A DNA stretch of 64,000 nt from Chitinophaga pinensis. Lineage in GTDB: Bacteria > Pseudomonadota > Gammaproteobacteria > Burkholderiales > Burkholderiaceae_C. Under the pieces are notes generated by a model that was given only the letters and a program-made list of their open reading frames with translations, ran no database searches and was not told where the DNA came from. Where the stretch lies: contig CALPRQ020000014.1 in NCBI GenBank assembly GCA_943326015.2, positions 1 through 64,000 of the forward strand. The letters are read 5' to 3'. The position numbers and the translations under genes are program-made. Shown in pieces: positions 60,228 to 64,000 of the stretch (positions within the stretch are counted from its first letter, which is position 1; each line of letters starts with the position of its first letter).

Positions 60228-61087
60228 GCCTGACCTCCCTGGCGCTTGAACCATTGACGCAGGCGCACCGGGTCCCAGACACCCTGGGGCAGGAACAGCA
60301 CGATCAGCACCAGGATCAGGCCGTTGACCACCAGACGGAAGTCGTTGAGCGAGCGCAGCAGCTCGGGCAACAGGGTCAGGGTCACCGCGCCCAGCACCGG
60401 ACCGAGCAGGCCGTTGATGCCGCCCAGGATCGCCATGGTCAGGATCTCGACCCCGCGGTCGAAGCCGTACTCGTTGGGACCGATGAAGAAGGTCAGGTGG
60501 GCATTGAGCGCCCCGGCCAGGCCGGCAATCATCGCGCCGAGCACGAAGGCCAGCAGCTTGTGGCCGGCGACGTCGATGCCCATCAGGCCGGCAGCGGTGT
60601 CGTCCTCCTTGATCGCCTCGAAGGCGCGGCCGATGCGCGAGCGGTTCAGGCGCCAGAGGCCGAACAGCACCAGCGCCAGCGCCAGCGCCACATGCCACCA
60701 CTGGGTCGAGGGCGGGATGCCGTTGAGGCCGAGCGCGCCGCCCGTGACGCTCTCGGTGTTGAGGATGGCGATGCGCACCACCTCGCCGAAGGCCAGCGTG
60801 GCCATCGCGAGGTAGACGCCCGACAGCCGCAGCGTCGGCTTGCCGATCGCAAATGCGGCCAGCGCCGGCGCGGCCATGCCGCCGGCCAGCGCGAGCGTGA
60901 ACGGCGCGTCGTAATTCATCGTCAGCAGCGCCGCGGCATAAGCCCCGATGCCCATGAAGGCGGCATTGGCCATCGCGAGCATGCCGCAAGACAGCGTGAG
61001 GTAGATGGACAGCGCCAGCAGCGCGTTGGTGCCCAGCGTGAGCACCAGATTGCTGTAGACGGCCCAGAAATTGTCGAACGCTTCCAT
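60224..61087 (-). CDS. livM: Branched-chain amino acid ABC transporter permease LivM
   Basis: A 287-residue permease with about eight helices. LSCGMLAMANAAFMGIGAYAAALL, GVYLAMATLAFGEVVRI, SRIGRAFEAIKEDDTAAGLMGIDV (the EAA-like ATPase-coupling loop) and AILGGINGLLGPVLGA are LivM hallmarks. Pairs with LivH. Its start overlaps the livH stop by one base (TGATG). Confidence 0.95.
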   Translation of the reverse strand: MEAFDNFWAVYSNLVLTLGTNALLALSIYLTLSCGMLAMANAAFMGIGAYAAALLTMNYDAPFTLALAGGMAAPALAAFAIGKPTLRLSGVYLAMATLAFGEVVRIAILNTESVTGGALGLNGIPPSTQWWHVALALALVLFGLWRLNRSRIGRAFEAIKEDDTAAGLMGIDVAGHKLLAFVLGAMIAGLAGALNAHLTFFIGPNEYGFDRGVEILTMAILGGINGLLGPVLGAVTLTLLPELLRSLNDFRLVVNGLILVLIVLFLPQGVWDPVRLRQWFKRQGGQA

Positions 61088-61968
61088 CAGACCTTGCGCT
61101 CCTGCAGTGAACCGAACAAACCCTTGGGCCGCAGCAGCAGCACCAGGAACAGGAAACCGAAGGCGACCGCGTCGCGCATGTCGGAGCCGACATAGGCAAT
61201 CGACAGCACCTCGGCAAAGCCCAGGAACAGGCCGCCGAGCATGGCGCCACGCACGTCACCGAGGCCGCCCAGGATGATGACCGCGATGCCCTTGTGCAGC
61301 ATCGGCTGGCCCATCAGCGGAAACAGCGCGTTCGAGTAGAGGCCGATCAGCACGCCGGCCAGGCCGCCCAGACCGGCAGCGGCAAACGAGGTCAGATAGA
61401 ACAGGCCCTCGACGTTGATGCCCAGCAGATAGGCCGCCTTGGGCGACTCGGCGATCGCGCGCATGGCGCGGCCGAGCTGGGTGCGCTTGAGCGACAGCAT
61501 CAGCGCGCCCATCAGCACGAAGGACAGCAGCACGATGCCGAGCTCGAGCGCGGTCAGGTGCAGGCCGCCGAGCGAAAGCGACTCGTCCGACACCGTGCCG
61601 GCCGGAAAACGCAGGTTCTCGGCGCCGAAGATGCCCTGCATCGCGCTGTTGATCGCGATGCCGACGCCGATGGTGGCGATCATCGGGATCAGGTGCGGCG
61701 CCCCGCGCGCGCGCAGCGGCTTGAGCACCAGGAAGTCGATCGCCAGCCCGAGCAGGCCGCAGAGCAGGAAGGCAAACAGCAGGCCGGCCCAGAGCGGAAA
61801 GCCGAAATGGTTGATGACCTGCAGCGCCGCGTAGGCGCCCACCATGAAGACGGCGCCATGCGACAGGTTGACGACGCCGAGCACGCCGAAGATCAGAGTG
61901 AAGCCGAGCGCGAACAGCGCGTAGACGCTGCCCAGCGACAAGGCATTGACGAGTTGCTGTTCCAACAC
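61087..61968 (-). CDS. livH: Branched-chain amino acid ABC transporter permease LivH
   Basis: A 293-residue permease: LVNALSLGSVYALFALGFTLIFGVLGVVNLSHGAVFMVGAY is the canonical LivH N-terminus; TQLGRAMRAIAESPKAAYLLGINV is the coupling loop and VIILGGLGDVRGAMLGG the C-terminal signature. I start it at GTG 61968, which has AAGGAGG eight bases upstream, rather than at the far longer in-frame ORF. First of the four genes after the livK-livH hairpin. Confidence 0.94.
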   Translation of the reverse strand: MLEQQLVNALSLGSVYALFALGFTLIFGVLGVVNLSHGAVFMVGAYAALQVINHFGFPLWAGLLFAFLLCGLLGLAIDFLVLKPLRARGAPHLIPMIATIGVGIAINSAMQGIFGAENLRFPAGTVSDESLSLGGLHLTALELGIVLLSFVLMGALMLSLKRTQLGRAMRAIAESPKAAYLLGINVEGLFYLTSFAAAGLGGLAGVLIGLYSNALFPLMGQPMLHKGIAVIILGGLGDVRGAMLGGLFLGFAEVLSIAYVGSDMRDAVAFGFLFLVLLLRPKGLFGSLQERKV

Positions 61969-61985
61969 GGGAAAAGCCTCCTTGT

Positions 61986-62025
61986 AAAAGCAAAAGGACG
62001 GCGGGCCCCAGGAGGCACGCCGTCC
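61986..62025 (-). terminator. Terminator-like hairpin between livK and livH
   Basis: On the minus strand GGACGGCG and CGCCGTCC (arms 62018-62025 and 61996-62003) form an 8 bp stem with a 14-base loop, followed by TTTTGCTTTT. It should terminate part of the transcripts, so that the binding protein is made in excess over the membrane components. Confidence 0.85.
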
Positions 62026-62039
62026 GGGAATCCGGCAGC

Positions 62040-63191
62040 TTACTTCTGGATCACGAAGCGACCACCCTGGGTCACGCTGACGATGGCAGCCTGCTGGGCG
62101 TCGTAGCCGGCAGGCTTGCCGGCCTTGTCGCTGGCGCGGCGGAACTGGAAGGCACCGGTCGCGCCGGACCACTTGACGGCCGGCAGCGCATCGCGCAAGG
62201 CGGTGCGGTCAGCCGAGACGTTGCCGCTGAGCTTGACGGTCTTGAGCGCCTGGCTCGCGATATGGAGCCCGTCATAGGCCTGGGCCGCGAACTGGTCGGG
62301 CGCCATCTTGTACTTGGCCGTATAGGCGACGACGAACTTGCGGTTGGCCTCGGTCTGGTTCTCGATCGACCAGGGGCTGCCGACATAGAGACCGTCGGAC
62401 TTGTCCTTGGCCAGGTCGAACACCTTGACCGAGTTCATGCCGTTGCCGCCGATGAAGGGCAGATTCAGGCCGAGCTGGCGCGCCTGCACCATGATCGGCG
62501 CGCCCTCGGCGATCAGCGCCGACAGCACGATGGCGTCGGGGTTGCCGGCCTTGATCTTGGTCAGCTGGGCCTTGAAGTCGACATCGCCCTTGGCGAAGGT
62601 CTCGGTGGTCGTGACCGGCAGGTTCAGGTCGGCCAGCGCCTTCTTGAAGTTGTCGTAGCCGCTCTTGGTGAAGACGTCGTCGTTGCCGTACAGCACGGCC
62701 ACCTTCTTGACATTACCCTTCCTGATCGCCATCTTGAGCGTCTCGGGCAGCACATCGGCCTCGGTCACCGAGTTGCGGAACACATAGTCGCCGATCGAGG
62801 TGATGCCGTCGGCCGTGTTCGAGGTGCCGAACACCACGGTCTTGGAACCCTGCGCGATCGGGTTGGCGGCCTGGGCCGAGTTCGACAGCGTCGGGCCGAA
62901 GATCATCAGCACCTTGTCCTGGAACACCAGCTTCTTGAAGACGTTGATCGCCTCTTCCTTCTTGCCCTGCTCATCCTCGATCACCAGCTGGATCTTGTCG
63001 CCGTTGATGCCGCCGGCGGCGTTGATCTGCTCGGCCGCCAGCTGGAAACCGTTGCGGATCGCCGCACCGTACTGGGCCGCGCCGCCCGACAGGGCTTCGG
63101 CAACGCCGATCTTGATGTCGGCGGCTTGCGCCGTGCAGGCAAAGGCAGCCGCGACGGCCAGCAAGGAGGTCTTGAACGGGGTCAGGGTCAT
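62040..63191 (-). CDS. livK: Branched-chain amino acid ABC transporter substrate-binding protein
   Basis: A 383-residue periplasmic type-I binding protein. The signal peptide ends TAQAADI; IKIGVAEALSGGAAQYGAAIRNGFQLAAEQINAAGGINGDKIQL is the peripla_BP_6 opening, and VAVLYGNDDVFTKSGYDNFKKAL and APDQFAAQAYDGLHIASQAL are later conserved blocks. The ligand may be Leu/Ile/Val or another amino acid or amide. ATG 63191 with GGAGATG upstream is preferred. Lies before the terminator-like hairpin and livHMGF. Confidence 0.93.
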   Translation of the reverse strand: MTLTPFKTSLLAVAAAFACTAQAADIKIGVAEALSGGAAQYGAAIRNGFQLAAEQINAAGGINGDKIQLVIEDEQGKKEEAINVFKKLVFQDKVLMIFGPTLSNSAQAANPIAQGSKTVVFGTSNTADGITSIGDYVFRNSVTEADVLPETLKMAIRKGNVKKVAVLYGNDDVFTKSGYDNFKKALADLNLPVTTTETFAKGDVDFKAQLTKIKAGNPDAIVLSALIAEGAPIMVQARQLGLNLPFIGGNGMNSVKVFDLAKDKSDGLYVGSPWSIENQTEANRKFVVAYTAKYKMAPDQFAAQAYDGLHIASQALKTVKLSGNVSADRTALRDALPAVKWSGATGAFQFRRASDKAGKPAGYDAQQAAIVSVTQGGRFVIQK

Positions 63192-63269
63192 GGGGGACAT
63201 CTCCAACGATTGCAAGGAGCCGGCCTGGCCGGCGAAGCCAACCATTGTATCGACCCCCTGCGAAACGCC

Positions 63270-64000
63270 TCAGTCGTGCTCGCGCAGGCCCTCGAAGAAG
63301 ATCTTGAGCCCATGCTCCCAGGCCCGCTTGGTGGCGACATCGGCAAAGCTGGCCTCGAAGCTGTTGAAGGCGAGCTGGTAGGCCTGGCGGGCATCGAGGT
63401 CGAGCGCCGCGAACAACTCGACATAGTTGTCGTTGACATAGCCACCGAAATAAGCCGGGTCATCCGAGTTCACCGTCACGCACAGGCCCGCGTCGAGCAG
63501 GCTTTTCAGGTTGTGCTGGGCCAGGGTCGGGAACACCCGCAGCTTGATGTTCGAGAGCGGACAGACCGTCAGCGGCACGCGCTGCTCGGCCAGTCGCTGC
63601 ATCAGCGCCGGGTCGCGCACCGCCTGCACGCCATGGTCGATGCGCTCGGCTTGCAGCAGATCGAGCGCGTCGCGGATGTACTCGGGCGGCCCCTCCTCGC
63701 CCGCATGCGCGACCACATGCAAGCCCAGCTCGCGGCATCTGGCGAAGACGCGCTCGAACTTGGCGGGCGGATGGCCGAGCTCGCTCGAATCGAGCCCGAC
63801 GCCGATGAAATGATGGCGAAACGGCAGCGCCGCTTCCAGCGTCGCGAAGGCGTCTTCCTCGCTCAGGTGGCGCAGGAAGCACAGGATCAGCTTGGCGCTC
63901 AGGCCGAACTCCTGATGGGCGCGCTGGCAGGCATGGTGCAGGCCCTTGATCACGGTCTCGAACGGCACGCCACGCGCGGTATGGGTCTGCGGATCGAAGA
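63270..64000 (-). CDS. Adenine/adenosine deaminase family protein (N-terminus outside window)
   Basis: About 243 C-terminal residues of a purine deaminase; the frame continues through the right edge. The metal/catalytic motifs [33 protein letters not shown] and [19 protein letters not shown] are present. The [15 protein letters not shown] form is that of the adenine deaminase (Aah1/ADE-type) branch rather than classical adenosine deaminase, so adenine to hypoxanthine is the better guess. The N-terminal HxH site is not visible here. With guaD it points to purine salvage. Confidence 0.9.
   Translation of the reverse strand, partial: FDPQTHTARGVPFETVIKGLHHACQRAHQEFGLSAKLILCFLRHLSEEDAFATLEAALPFRHHFIGVGLDSSELGHPPAKFERVFARCRELGLHVVAHAGEEGPPEYIRDALDLLQAERIDHGVQAVRDPALMQRLAEQRVPLTVCPLSNIKLRVFPTLAQHNLKSLLDAGLCVTVNSDDPAYFGGYVNDNYVELFAALDLDARQAYQLAFNSFEASFADVATKRAWEHGLKIFFEGLREHD

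Overview
The window looks like a chromosome segment of a GC-rich Gram-negative betaproteobacterium, most likely order Burkholderiales. This rests on the tig-clpP-clpX-lon run, the ETF-ubiquinone oxidoreductase, hemH-hslR pair, livKHMGF transporter, and an exosortase/PEP-CTERM exopolysaccharide region of the kind known in Leptothrix/Methylobacillus-like bacteria. Genus is not determined.

The left two thirds (1-42278) are almost entirely devoted to making, exporting and regulating a surface polysaccharide. A membrane sensor kinase (1-2243, cut by the window edge) diverges from a plus-strand operon. That operon starts with an initiating sugar-phosphate transferase (2413-3165), a WecG-type glycosyltransferase with a STAS-like tail (3167-4273) and a nucleotidyltransferase/left-handed beta-helix/sugar-transferase-like fusion (4413-5900). 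It continues with a partner-switching regulatory set: STAS protein, receiver-PAS-PP2C-RsbW-like protein, hybrid histidine kinase with HPt (5906-11023). A Wzc-like chain-length protein (11100-13799) follows. Glycosyltransferases, a Wzx-type flippase, a Wza-type exporter and a Wzy-type polymerase lie at 14414-21364. Next come two paralogous lipoproteins resembling clan GH-A glycosidases (21372-23450, 24880-27018), interleaved with AT-richer glycosyltransferase and acyltransferase genes (23456-31525) and an orphan OmpR-type regulator.

From 42278 down to 31687 a long minus-strand operon, with ATGA overlaps at most junctions, encodes a low-complexity PEP-CTERM protein, an EpsD-type lipoprotein, an exosortase fused to EpsI, five glycosyltransferases and two hexapeptide acetyltransferases. 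This second module has no flippase, polymerase or exporter of its own, so it may feed the first one or a shared product.

The right third (42456-64000) is mainly housekeeping, mostly on the minus strand: tRNA-Cys and tRNA-Gly; lon, clpX, clpP, tig; ETF-QO; a HAD phosphatase; hemH-hslR on plus; guaD; a zinc-type ABC importer preceded by a small His-rich membrane protein; queE-queD preceded by a 42-codon ORF; livKHMGF with an internal terminator-like hairpin; and an adenine/adenosine deaminase cut by the right edge.

The most unusual content is the regulatory core of the polysaccharide region. It has a full Syp/Hsb-like partner switch whose STAS fold also appears, without the phosphorylatable serine, welded onto a glycosyltransferase, next to a multi-domain apparent pseudoenzyme built from degenerate versions of two pathway enzymes.
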